Assembly (NCBI GenBank): GCA_029582265.1
Contig: CM055830.1
Span: 33,459,172 to 33,523,171, forward strand
From: Zoroaster sp. YZ-2022
Taxonomy: Eukaryota > Echinodermata > Asteroidea > Forcipulatida > Zoroasteridae
Direction of reading: 5' to 3'
DNA: 64,000 nucleotides
Positions 1-11,500 of the stretch are shown one piece after another (the stretch's first letter is position 1; the number at the start of each line of letters is the position of its first letter). The notes beneath the pieces are model-generated. The model saw nothing but the letters and a program-made list of their open reading frames with translations. It was not told where the DNA came from and did not search any database. A program made the translations under genes and the position numbers.

Positions 1-78
1 TTTCAATTTGTACTGTATACTATTTTTTTACAAAAGGGAACAATGGATCCTCAGTTGGTGGTTATTATTTGTAATTGC

Positions 79-404
79 TATACCTCATACATATTCATGA
101 TCGAGAGCCGAATTCTCACTGGTCCATTCACCATCACGTGCCAGATGCTATTTTGGCTGTTTACCAAGCGCCCGTGAGTATTCACGCACAGGGTAAATAT
201 GCATGCTTAGTAGACTGTCGCATATGCGTCAGTCTACTACGCATGCGCTTTATGAAGCAATCGGGGAACAGTCGCACGGGTGTAGTATGCACGCGCGAAC
301 AATCGCCCGAGCTACATGCACATGAAAAGATTGCGGCACACGTAAATTCGCGTTTCCCCAAGCTCCTTATTATTGTAATGGCAACTGAATATGTATGAGG
401 TATA
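79..404. mobile_element. MITE-like foldback element
   Basis: Near-perfect inverted termini of about 19 bp lie at 79-97 (TATACCTCATACATATTCA) and 386-404. Inside, a second inverted repeat centres near 230 (GCATGCTTAGTAGACTG against its complement with one mismatch). There is no transposase frame. The layout fits a non-autonomous DNA element or foldback sequence. No target duplication was established. Confidence 0.55.
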
Positions 405-410
405 GTAAAA

Positions 411-510
411 CAAATATAACATGGTTTATTTCGGGTGGACAGTCGATACTAGTTCCCTCGGCTAATATCGACTAATATCGACTGTTCACCCTCAAACCAT
501 GTTATATTTG
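411..510. repeat. Short hairpin repeat with 17-bp perfect arms
   Basis: CAAATATAACATGGTTT at 411-427 is the exact reverse complement of 494-510. A second inner pair (GGGTGGACAGTCGA against TCGACTGTTCACCC) extends the stem. It may be a tiny MITE. It lies just downstream of the second SNF8 coding exon, inside that gene's next intron. Confidence 0.6.
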
Positions 511-653
511 TATAATGTCCTCGGTTGAAAAATGTGTACAAATCATATATGGGAGATGCCTAAAACAGGAAGTCCTCGGTTTATACCATAAACAAACATC
601 CTGGAGTTTGCCTACGTTAAATTTAAAAATAACAAATTTGGATGAACCCTTAC

Positions 654-843
654 AGGCCAAGGGGTCTACACCAATCGTTGCACACATTTCTTGAAATTGC
701 ATTCTAAATTCCGGATTACGGCGGATGTCGTTCTTGTGACTCGTTGCAAACTCCTCCAGGTTGCTACGGAACGCTTCCAACATCTTAGACATCTGGCTTA
801 ACTGGTCCTCGGCTATCTCACTGCCTTTGTCTTTGTATTTGGC
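654..843 (-). CDS. SNF8: SNF8 coding exon 2
   Basis: Helical N-terminal segment of SNF8, from AKYKDKG to IGVDPLA. It ends after the first base of the next codon (T, then GTAAGG), the same junction as between PLA and SGKG in vertebrate SNF8. A longer open frame simply reads through the donor into intron. Confidence 0.95.
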
Positions 844-1530
844 CTGGTAAAATCAAAAAGTACAATGGAAAGTAATACTCAAGGCCCCAAAAAAGTCTCC
901 GGTTTATGGTCTCCGAGCGCGGTGCATCAGTCCTGCACGTCGGCATTTTTATTTATTTTTTTATTTTTTGCTATTAAATGATGTCCAATTGCAGCCAAAA
1001 TTGCTGGATTGATTGGAATTCTGCCATGCTATGTTTAAAATGACTTTTTCACATAGGGGTAACATTTCCCCGATTTGTGAGGCCTCTCTTAGGCATCGTA
1101 CTTTGTGTATGGGAAATTTGGTCTGGTTCCAATTACTGCATATACACGTATTTGACTGGTTGGCCAAAAAAAAAAAAAAAAGCATCACTGCGGTGATTTT
1201 GAAATCAACCTATGACCAGAAACCGCAGACTAGTTTTCTATGGCCACCAAATTTTCAGCTTAATATGACATTGTCAAGTTACTGAGAAAATTCTAAAACA
1301 GCATTCAGATTTTTGTGTTTAAACTGAAAATTATTTCATTTTTTCCTAAAGTACTCATGTGATGGTTTATGTGCAAAATTATAAGTGTGGAAAATAACAC
1401 AATTCTATAACAATCATCCCTAGCTTCTTAACACAGTTTTGGCACTCGGCTCAAAATTCAACTTGCACCATCTACATACCTGCGCCAATTTCCGTTTGTT
1501 TATCGCTCCGAGTCCTGCAGCACGTCTCAT
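654..1530 (-). CDS. SNF8: SNF8 / VPS22 / EAP30, ESCRT-II subunit (5' part of gene, partial)
   Basis: SNF8 is a core subunit of ESCRT-II, which acts on endosomes in multivesicular-body sorting. Two minus-strand coding exons are visible: exon 1 at 1530-1480 (17 codons, beginning MRRAAGLGAINKRKLAQ) and exon 2 at 843-654 (63 codons plus 1 nt). The donor after exon 1 reads GTATGT, the acceptor before exon 2 reads TTACCAG, and the donor after exon 2 reads GTAAGG. Exon 2 encodes AKYKDKG and later NPEFRMQFQEMCATIGVDPL, nearly identical to the human SNF8 N-terminal region. The start ATG at 1530 matches the family start. Later exons, starting with the expected GKGFWSEML region, are not in bases 1-653 and must lie off the left edge. 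The gene is divergent from PAN2. Confidence 0.95.
883..1245 (+). mobile_element. GGCC-ended MITE, copy 1 (SNF8 intron 1)
   Basis: Starts GGCCCCAAAAAAGTCTCCGG and ends with the inverted form (CCAGAAACCGCAGACT, then TGGCC). The internal core, around 975-1110, recurs in seven or more other places in this window. It carries no open frame of its own. The TIRs suggest a non-autonomous DNA transposon. Confidence 0.75.
1480..1530 (-). CDS. SNF8: SNF8 coding exon 1
   Basis: Seventeen codons from ATG to CAG, then GTATGT. The basic N-terminal stretch with KRKLAQ matches the start of animal SNF8. It joins exon 2 in phase 0. Confidence 0.93.
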
Positions 1531-2639
1531 CTTCTTTAGCACTCCAGATAAACAACAAATCAGCAAAAAATCGACAGGAATTTGAGGAAATTATGGGCGA
1601 AAGCAAGACTTGATATATTATTATAATTAACCCGGCCCAGCCGCTGATCGATCGATCAATCACAAAAAATAATACGGAAGTCAGTGAAGCCAAAACTCGA
1701 CGGCTGTTGCATATATGTATATAATCGGAAAAAAATTGTTTGTGTGCTTTTGCTTTCCAGTTTTTATCCCAAATCCATATAATTGAAGGATATTATTTGG
1801 AACGAGGCAACAATATTCTTAACAAAGAACATACAAATTGCGTTGTTTTCGCTGAGTTCTTGTGAACATAATAACAAAAGTGCACAACATTCGAAAGAGT
1901 TCATGAAACAGTTTATGGGCTTAATGGACAACACCCTTTTGTCGAAGAGGGCGCATTTGGACTGCTCACAGTACACCGCGCTAGATGAAAAATATGTTGT
2001 CAGTGTGAATGAGAAACTGGGTAAGCAAATTACTTATTTTGCAGCTATAATCAGTGAAGAAATTATTTGAAATGGCTGTCATATTTGTGTTTAATACCAT
2101 TGATTCCCTGTTTGTGTTACGGGAATCGTATATCACTTAATTGTTTTATTTTTTTAGGTTTGTTAAAATCTGACTGTTGTCATTCATGACTTGTTTTTCT
2201 ATATCACTATTTATTATTATGTCCATCATGTTGCAAATCATTCTGCCTCGTTGACGTTGTCTTGTCCTCGGCTAGCTAGCCTAGGGCTAGGCTAGGAATA
2301 GGATGATTCTAGCATTTCATATGCTAGGAAACACCATTATTATTCAAAATTGTGTGATTGCTTAATATTTATTTAACAGTCTTGTCCGTGCTTCTCACAA
2401 TTTTTTTATTGAAAAAGTTATTTTTTTTGGTACCCCACACCACAGTATTTTTTCCCTTCCAAGTACATGATGTAACTTTAAAATGATAATATTCCAATAA
2501 AAGAAAATTTCCAGAAATTGTTGTAAAATAACGAAAAACATGGGCGATACATTTTTATCTTCAGATAATGACATTTTCTCTGGACCAGTATCAGAATTAA
2601 CCTACGTCATCTGTACACAGCTCCAACCATTCCACAGTC
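1531..2639. promoter_or_regulatory. Divergent SNF8-PAN2 intergenic region / 5' UTRs
   Basis: The two start codons face away from each other across 1109 bp. The segment must hold both transcription starts and 5' UTRs. There is no convincing TATA box or other core element that I can defend. An AT-rich stretch at 2080-2580 contains no gene. A likely splice acceptor (TTCCACAG) sits two bases before the PAN2 ATG, suggesting a 5' UTR intron. Confidence 0.6.
1783..2020 (+). other. Candidate upstream (5' UTR or N-terminal) exon of PAN2
   Basis: An open frame from ATG 1783 reaches a good donor (CTGG then GTAAGC at 2021). If spliced to the acceptor at 2636-2637, it continues in frame into the PAN2 ATG at 2640 and would add 80 residues. 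The encoded peptide looks like no PAN2 N-terminus known to me, so a non-coding leader exon is the more likely reading. The transcription start is unknown. Confidence 0.3.
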
Positions 2640-5600
2640 ATGGAGTTTCAACCGCCCACGGGGGAGTACCAAGCTAATGAATACATGGTGGATGGTAGCA
2701 TTCCTGTGGATGGATACGTCGGTGACGATGGACATCCTCCTATTGTTGATGATTATTCTGAAGGTACGCAATCAGTCTTAGGCACTTTTTTGTTAATAAC
2801 TTGGATTTGTACCCAAAAATCACTTTTCTTGAACTTGTTGAAGGTAAAAAAAAATGCTTGCAGCTCTATTTGATTTTCCATGCATGCAGTGTATACATAT
2901 TCATTTGTACTATGGTATTTAACCCTCTTATGACTGCAAGGGTCAAAATCAGTCAAAATATTGATATACTTGCAATTATATATCTAGTACACAAGTTGAA
3001 CACTGTCAAACCTTACGTGTAGCAAGTATATTTACAGGTCAAAATGAGTTGACCGTTTTTGACTGGTAAAAGCATTGTCTGGTATTGTTCAGGGTGGTCA
3101 AAATGACAGTCAAAACTAGTCAGAAATGCCTGTGTGCACATTTTCGGCCAACAGTCAAAACAGGCAGTTGACTGATTTTGACCTCTGTAGCTACTTGCCA
3201 CTAAAGTGCAGCTATAGTAGGAAGGGTTAAGAAGAGGTCCATAAAGTGAGTGTTATATGCGACTAAAATAACACCTTTGTGTTCTGTTTTGTCAGGGTCT
3301 CAGCTACCAATGCATGGATCCTACAGAGAGCTTCGTAGTCTGATGGCTGATGGTGGCAATCACTATGGCGTGTCTGCCGTAGCCTTCGACAGACAAGAGG
3401 AATTGCTGTGGATGGGGAACCAAGGGGTAAGAGATTGTTCGTTTGAAGTATTCTCAGTGGCGTACATCCGTGTCAAAAAGTGGTGGGGATGATTTTGAAA
3501 TTTGTTTGCATAATGTACAACGCCCCCACAACACCGCAAAAAACATCACTCTATATAACATTTATCTGTTTTTGTTTTTTCTTTTTGACCAAAAACAAAA
3601 AATAAAATCGGCATGCCCATGGGGGGGGGGGGTGTGTGGCAGTGGCCTTTAAACCCCTTCCCCCCTCGTGGTCAGCTGGCGCACAACCATTCAGAATCCC
3701 ACGGTTAACATAAAAATGATGCCCAAACAAACAAAGAAACAGACAATAAATATTTAAAAAAAAAATTCCCCGCCCCATTTTTGCACAAATTATTCGCTTA
3801 TTTATTACCGCAAGACAAATTCGGAGGGGGGGGGGGCCATTTAAATCATCCCCCCGGGCCAAAAAGTGGGGGTATATATCCCCCATCCCCGGGATTTATG
3901 CCCGTGAGTATTCTTTTGTTTTTGTGGGGTTTCTAAAGTGACGGGGGACAAGATAAATTTGTGTATTTTTGAAGAAGAATTTATAAGAACTTTGTGGGAA
4001 ATCATGCGTCTGTTTGTTTTTCTGTCTATACTCCACAGGGTCATGTGACCTCCTACTACAGTTCCCAGATGCAGAAGTACACATCATTTCAGATGCATGC
4101 GTCCAGTGAGATCCGTCAAATCACAACGTTTGATGATGGGGTGCTAGGTCTCACTAGCAATAGTCTACATTGCCACGCTAGACAGGGACTACGTGTCTTT
4201 GACTACAGGTAGATTGAACTTCCCACAAAAACATTATCAGTGGTGTGATTTTTCCAGATTTTCAGATTTTCACAATAAAGGAAAGCAAAGCAAACGCTCA
4301 GAACTATAGATTTCACCCCAGCGCTGTTCACAACAGCGGCCCCAATACCCCTAGCAAAATTTACGTGGATTTTTCAAAACTGCCCAATCACACACCCGAG
4401 TTATTTATTTTTAATACTGTGTTCATTCATATGGATCAAGAAACATGTATCTAGAAATCTTTCACCACCCCTCAGGTTATGTTTATCAAAACAAATCTTA
4501 CTTAAAAGGCACTTACGTGTATATACTATTTTTACACAACCAAGGGTATGGCAAGTTTATACCCCTGCTTGATGCAAGTCTGTGAACCATCCCAAAAAAG
4601 GACCAGGCCCTATTGTTTGTCAGACTTGTTGAAATGTTATGCCCCCTCTCGCAAGGTACGTTCCAGTGCAAAATTTTTGCTGGCTGAACAAAAGTCAAAA
4701 CATTCTTGGGGTGACAGATCTTTTAAAGTTGTGGCTCCATACCTTTGGAATGATTTACCTCTGTACATTCGTGAATCTCAATCTGTTGACTCCTTCAAGA
4801 AGAACTTAAAAACTCATCTTATGTGTATTGCCTATAAGGACTACTGACATTCATTTATGCATTTTTAAAATCTTTTGTTTAGTATTATATTGCATTTGCT
4901 GTTGTATTGTTATGCTATTGTATGATTTCTTGTTTACTGTAAAGAGCCTTGAGCACTTCTTGGTGGATATGTGCGCATTATAAATCTTCTGTATTATTAG
5001 TATTATTATTATTATTACTTTGTTTCAGAGGTGAATCTCTTCAGGACATGCAGTGTATGCTGATCTATAACGGCACCCACTTACTGATGGGTGGTCACCA
5101 GCCATTACTTGTTGAGTTTGACCTGATCGAAGGCAGGGAGGCTGGTACCTTCACTGCCCAGGACCCGGGCGTGGCCATCATGAGACACGGCAAGAATTTC
5201 ATTTGCTGTGGGGATACGAGCGGCAAGGTAATGAAACAGAAACAAAATTTAGGGGGGGGGGGTTCGGGGGTTCAAATCCACAACCACTGAACCATTTAAG
5301 GGGGATTGTTTGGCTAGAATTGGGAAGAAGTTAGTGAAGAAGTGTTGGCCTCTAAGGGGAACATGATACCAGCTATTGGAGTTTTCTGTAGCGCTAAAGC
5401 GGGAGTGTGAAAATCATTTGTATCCCTGGAAGAGGGTTTTGAAAAACATGATATGAAAGGTTTTTTTATGTCAAATTCTCGACCAGAAACAAGTTTACAG
5501 AGCTACGCGAAAGCGCATACGTAACCAAAAACTTGTTTGCGCTTTTTGTGACGAGTTAAATCCTCATAAATGTAAGGTCACTGACTACTTTTTTACTCTT

Positions 5601-8578
5601 CTGCAGAAAAATAAAAACATTAAATAGACAGGGCCAAAGCATGTACCTTGGGGAACCTTAATCTGCAATAAAATGAATCGTATAGAATCATTTCTATCAT
5701 CTTTCTCCCAGGTTCACCTGCGGGATCTGAGCACACTGAAAGTGGAGCACGTTCTTGATGCTCACTCAGGGACTCTGTCGGATTTTGACGTCCACGGAAA
5801 TCAGCTAGTGACGTGCGGCTACGGAGAAAGGTAGTGTCTGGCTTCCAAAGCTCTTTGACAAATGACATGACTGATTATAAAATAGATGATATGTCCTACT
5901 CATGAGATTTTGGCCATTAGTTAACTCTCCTATTATCAGTGTTCTTAACAAAGTCGACCCATACTTCAAAATGTCACAACCGTGACATTTTGAGGCACAC
6001 ACTTTCTTATCTGAAGATTAATGGCATTCCCCAAGGCACTTCAGAGAGATGAGGTAAACTGAACCAGCCACCTGCTTTGTTTCATTGCAAAATACACTGT
6101 ACATATAGCAGGAGTTATCCACAAAATACCATGTGGCACACTCGGTTTGTGTGAAGGTCAGAACACTTTGTTTTTGTCCCAGGGGCATTTTGGGGTATCC
6201 ATGTACCACTCTTGTGTACAGTATGCAATATTTTAAGGCATGCATAGAAAAAGCATTGTGTATTTAGCAGACACAAGTTTTTGTGGCATTTTGGAGACTG
6301 CATGTATACAAGGGTTAATGATTGTAGGTCCAGCTAAATTGATGGCACTGCATTGTTTTCACATGGTGCGTGGACTTAAATTAGGGAATGAATTTTTTTC
6401 CCAGATGTTAATACACCCCCCACGTGATGGTTCGAAACTGTCTTGGGTATTGATTCATTTAAATATGAATAATTTTTATTGTTGTATGTAGTGCATACAG
6501 TTAAAATTATCCTTCAGAGATAAAAAAAAAATCTATGTCCGTGTGTAAACCTGGGTTGGATTCTAACCCATAGCAGTAAAAAACAAAAACAAGGGAAGTT
6601 CTTCAAATACAGCAATAACATCCTAAATTATATCCATTGTTCAGAATATTTCATAAGGCCAAAAATAAAGTGTTAAGTTTCTGGTCTACGTGTGCATCAC
6701 CTTGCTATCAAACGATGTCCAATTGTGGCCAAAATTGCTGTATTGGAATTATTGGATTGGAATTCTGCCGTGTTGTGTTATATAAATGACTTTTCCACAA
6801 AGGGGTATGGAACTTTTGCCTGATTTGTGAGGCCTGTCTTAGTCACCATACTTTGTGAATTACTTGCTTTTCTTGTTGTTTTCCTTGACAGGAACGGAGG
6901 CCTATCTCTGGATCGCTTCTTAATGGTGTATGACCTTCGAACCATGCGACCTATGAACCCACTGCACATACCAATTGAGCCGTGGTATCTTCGCTACGTG
7001 CCAACGTACTCTAACCGAGTTGTAGTCGTCAGTCAGGTAAAGAATGTCATGAAAGCATAATGTTTGGTACCTGAATTCTATTTTTACCGCACTCGTGTAT
7101 CGCCTGTGTTTTTGGCAATTTCCAAAAACGTTCTTTTTCTTCGGAACATTGCTATTTTACCTGAGGAAGGGAAAACAAGTTACATATTTCAAAAAGATCG
7201 TGAGAATTGTTTTTCAGTAAATATGTACCGAAATTAATTTAAATTAAATAAATTAATTTTGGCAGAAATATTTGGTTTTTGATTTAAATTTTTTTTCTTT
7301 TCTTTTTATGTTTGAAGGGTTTTTATCACCAAGTCCCATCCCCAGTTCGGTATCACCCACTCTAGATGGGACGAGGTAATTAAAAACCCTTCAAACATCT
7401 TGAAACTTTATAAAAAAAACATCAAGTATTTCTGGTGACTTTGTCCTGGTTTTGTGGGGACAGGTCTCATGTTGGCTCTAAATCATAGTTTGTCTTATTT
7501 TAACCCTCCTACTAGTACAAGGGTCAAATTCAGTCAAAATGTTTATATACTTTCCAAGGTATATCTAGTGCACTTAAAAGTTGAACACTGTCAAACCTTA
7601 TGTGTAGTAAGTACATTTATAGGTCAAAATGAGTCGATGGTTTTTGAATGGTAAAAGGATTGTCTGGTATTATTCATGGTGGTCAAAGTGACAGTAAAAA
7701 CCAGTCAAAAACAGGCAGTTGACTGGTTTTGACCTCTATAGCAACTTCCCACTAAAGTGTAGCAGTAGTAGGAGGGTTAATTGGCTGTATATAGCCTATG
7801 AATTAATTTTCTGTGAAATATAAATTATTTTTTCACACAGACTGGTCAGTTCCAACTCCTTGACCCCAGCGGTCTGGTGACTCCTGAGGCCATGTTACTG
7901 TATCAGGTCAACATTGCGGGGGACATGACCCTTGCATTGGATGTCTCCAGTAACTACAAGGCTATCTCATTTGGAGATTCCGGAGGTATGGTTTTATCGA
8001 AAGACTTTGTGGCATATTGCGAATGTGGTGATTTGGGGTAAACCTATCACTATGATAGGCACAGCCCTAAGCCCCCCCCCCAAAAAAAACAAAAAAAAAA
8101 ACAGTCTCCACGTCTTATGGTTTATGGTCGCCTCAGACTCGCGCGTGAGCATTTTTTTTGGCTATGAAATGATGACCAATTGCAGCCAAAATTGCTGGAT
8201 CAATTGGAATTCTGCCATGCTGTGTTTTAAAAGCCTTTTTCAAATAGGGGTATGAAGTTTGCCCGATTTGTGAGTCCTCTCTTAGTCACCATACTTTATG
8301 TATGCGAAATTTGGTCTGCTTCCAATAACGTATCATGTATTGCACTGGTTGGCCAAAAAAAACCGCTACCGTACTGATTTTGAACCTTTGAACTTTTTTT
8401 TTTTTTGGGGGTGAGGGGATCTAAATAGTCTATATGGAAGTTTGTGTTTCCAATGCAAGTTGAAAATCTCTAATCCTAAATTTGTTGTTCTTTTAAACCA
8501 GGATATGTACACATGTGGACGGACTCCGAGGAGGTCACCTTTAATGCGTTTCCGAGAGAGACTGAGTTTGCTCACCCA
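2640..8578 (+). CDS. PAN2: PAN2 exons 1-8: N-terminal beta-propeller
   Basis: Residues 1-370. Recognisable family stretches are YRELRSL...LLWMGNQG (exon 2), [20 protein letters not shown] (exon 3), [14 protein letters not shown] [20 protein letters not shown] (exon 5), [17 protein letters not shown] (exon 6), [18 protein letters not shown] (exons 7-8) and [10 protein letters not shown]. This WD40-like propeller is the PAN3/RNA-facing scaffold in the known complex. Each junction preserves frame (phases after exons 1-8: 1,0,2,0,2,0,1,0). Confidence 0.95.
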
Positions 8579-11500
8579 GTAAGCAGTTTGAAAAACCCGG
8601 TTTTAAACTTAGTAAAGGAATGTTTTGCTGATTTTCATAAAAATAAAATATAGATTAACCCTCCTACTCTAATGTATATATTATTACTGGGGTGCCATAT
8701 GGTTGAAACAATATCTCCTCCACCAGGCCTATAATTTAATGAAGGCCATGGCCTCTGTTGCCCTGGTCTTGGACTTAGTGCCGCTTAACCCTAACCTTCC
8801 CAAATCATCTAAAATCCTCTTTGCTAAAGTGAAATGTTTTAAACCTTTTATATGCATATTTCCCCCACCCCCCCGGTTAGTCTGACCACCATCGACCAGT
8901 CACCATCAGCGATGAGTTTGCCTCCTACGGAACCATCCCCATGCCGTTCTGTGAGAGTCCACTGCTCTCTGATTGGTCGCAAGAGTTTTGCCATCCTGTA
9001 CTGAGGTGAATAAAGCATAGGAGTTCAAAGTTCAAAGTGCATGTGTGTTTTACAATACTAAAAAAAACTTTTATAAAGGCAAATACTTTTGTTAGTTATA
9101 GACCATGTGATCTATGACATCACATGTTTACAGTAGACATTCTCCTGACGAAGATTAGAGCAGGCTAATCGAAACGTAGAGAAGAACCCGTGAAGTCCCC
9201 ATGGTTCTCCCTGAACCATATTAACCTGTGAAGTCCCCATTGTTCTCCCTGAACCATATTAACCCGTGAAGTCCCCATGGTTCTCCCTGAACCGTATTTC
9301 TCACTTAGCAACAGTAGAGAAAAACAAGTTGCCCGACATTGGTTCTCCCTTGAACCATTCTAACTTAGCGACAGTTGAGATACGTGTTGTGCGACAAGGT
9401 TCTTTTCAGAACCAGTACCTCAGCTTCGCAATAGTTGAGATAAAGACATAGTGTTACCGCAAACCGCAACGATATAGACTAGTTTACAAACGTAACTAGT
9501 TTTGCGTGGAAGTGCCTCTTGCATGATGGCTTACGGCAGACCAGACAGGAGGGGGCAATACTTGTAACCATGTTTGTTGTGCACACTTCATGTAGGTAAT
9601 AGACTTCTGGTATTATATACTGTCCACAGTAGATGGATTCCAGGCCTCCCAGCGAAACCTATAAAAACCTATATTTCAAAATGGGAACCTTTATTTTCCC
9701 CAAAAAACATATATTAACCTATAAAAACCTATATTTTTAATCTCCTCCAACACATTATCAACTTCCTCATAAAATCCTCATGGCTTTGAAGAAAAATCAC
9801 TTTCTAAGTATAAAGAGATGAAGCCAAAACAGTAGCCAAACTGTAACATGTGTACCGCTCTTAGATTTTCTGCCGGACAGGGTATGGGGTAATGTACTTT
9901 GTTGCAAAAAGTACTCAGAAGGTAGGCAATTTACCAAAAATCTGCATAATCACACTGCATAATCACAGAAAATAACCTGTAAAAGCCAATATTTTGGTGT
10001 TTGGTAAACCTATAATAACCTATTTTTTTGCAAAAAAAAACCTATTTAAAAAAAACCTACATTTGGTAGAGTAGGCACTGGGAGGCTTGAGGTTTCCACA
10101 TTTTCAGTGTTTATATATGTATAATGCAGAAAAGAAATGCCTTCACTCGAGTACTCAAAATATTTAAAGCAAGTCCACCTAATTAATATTCAGTTGATTT
10201 TATTTTATTTTTTTTTTATTTTTTTTTTTTATTTTTTATTTTTTTAATTAAAAAAAATAATAAAATTTTTCCAGACAAGCTCCAGCTGTTGATGCAGAAA
10301 TCCTACGTTCCATGAAGGTAGTGCAGTTCATCGGGTATGCCCCGAACCCTGGCACTAAGAAGAGAAACCAAGTCATGTACAAGGAGGTGAAGCCGGAGAA
10401 ACGAAAGGGGAAGAGCCATGTGCCTGAATCACCTCTTGGAAGAGGTTTGGAAATATATTTGATAAATAGATAAAACTAGATGCATTCATACTTAGTGAGG
10501 AATCAAGACATGCTTGTAGAAATAACCCAACGAAAATTTCAGTTGGATCAGTCCACAAATGTCTGAGAAATTATCTTCTCACTCTAGTCAACAGAGGGCA
10601 GCATTTTTTTCCCATTCTCACACAAATCAACAGAGGGCAGCATTATTTTCCATTCTCACACATAAGGCAGTAAGGCCAAAAATAAACAGTCTCTGGTCTC
10701 CGCGCGTGTCACCTCACACCTGAGCGTCGGCATTTTTAGTTTGTCCAATTGCAGCCAAAATTGCTGGATCGATTGGAAATCTGCCGCGCTGTGTTTTAAA
10801 TGACTTTTTCACATAGAGGTATAAACGTTTGCCCGATTTGTTCATCCTCTCTTAGCCACCATACTTTGTGTATGGGAAATTTGGTCTGGTTCCAGTAACC
10901 GCAGATATGGCACCAATTTTGAAGCCAACCTATGACCAGAAAACAGATACTTTTTTTGGCCTATTAGAGTTGGATTTATATCTTTTTTGTGAAATATATA
11001 CAGATGCAGATACACACATGTACATGGTGCCTAAGTACTACCGCAAAGTGGAGATAAAATACTCCAAACTCGGCGTGGATGACTTTGACTTCCGTCACTA
11101 CAACCAGACAAACTTTGCTGGTCTGGAACCACACATCCCCAATGCATACTGCAACTGTATGCTACAGGTAGGTAACTTAGTCTGTTAATCAATCATAAAA
11201 AGGTATCGGCATGTATCTTATGTGGTCACTCCGGGTCTCTTTATGGGTGTCCACCATAGTTTCTACTATAACTGATTTGACTGTCATTAAACCCCAACCA
11301 CCCCAAATCCTTCAAACTCGTTACCATTCTTGTTGTGCATGTGTACATTTGGAGTATAATGCAGTGGACTAGGTTGTTATAGCAGACTGGTACACTGAGT
11401 AGGTAATAGACTCAGGCCTGGCCGATCGCAGAGCTTGTGTCCTTGAGCAAGACACTTAACCATAATTGCTTCATCCTTCGGATGGGACATTAAGCCGTAG

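Noticed and set aside
9141..9185. Hammerhead-ribozyme-like core (CTGACGA, stem, GAAAC), also on the minus strand at about 43365-43410 and 19025-19065
   Set aside because: An extra base separates CTGANGA from stem II, no good stem III with a UH cleavage site follows, and one copy has lost the GAAA. It resembles edges of Penelope-type elements but I cannot support a ribozyme.
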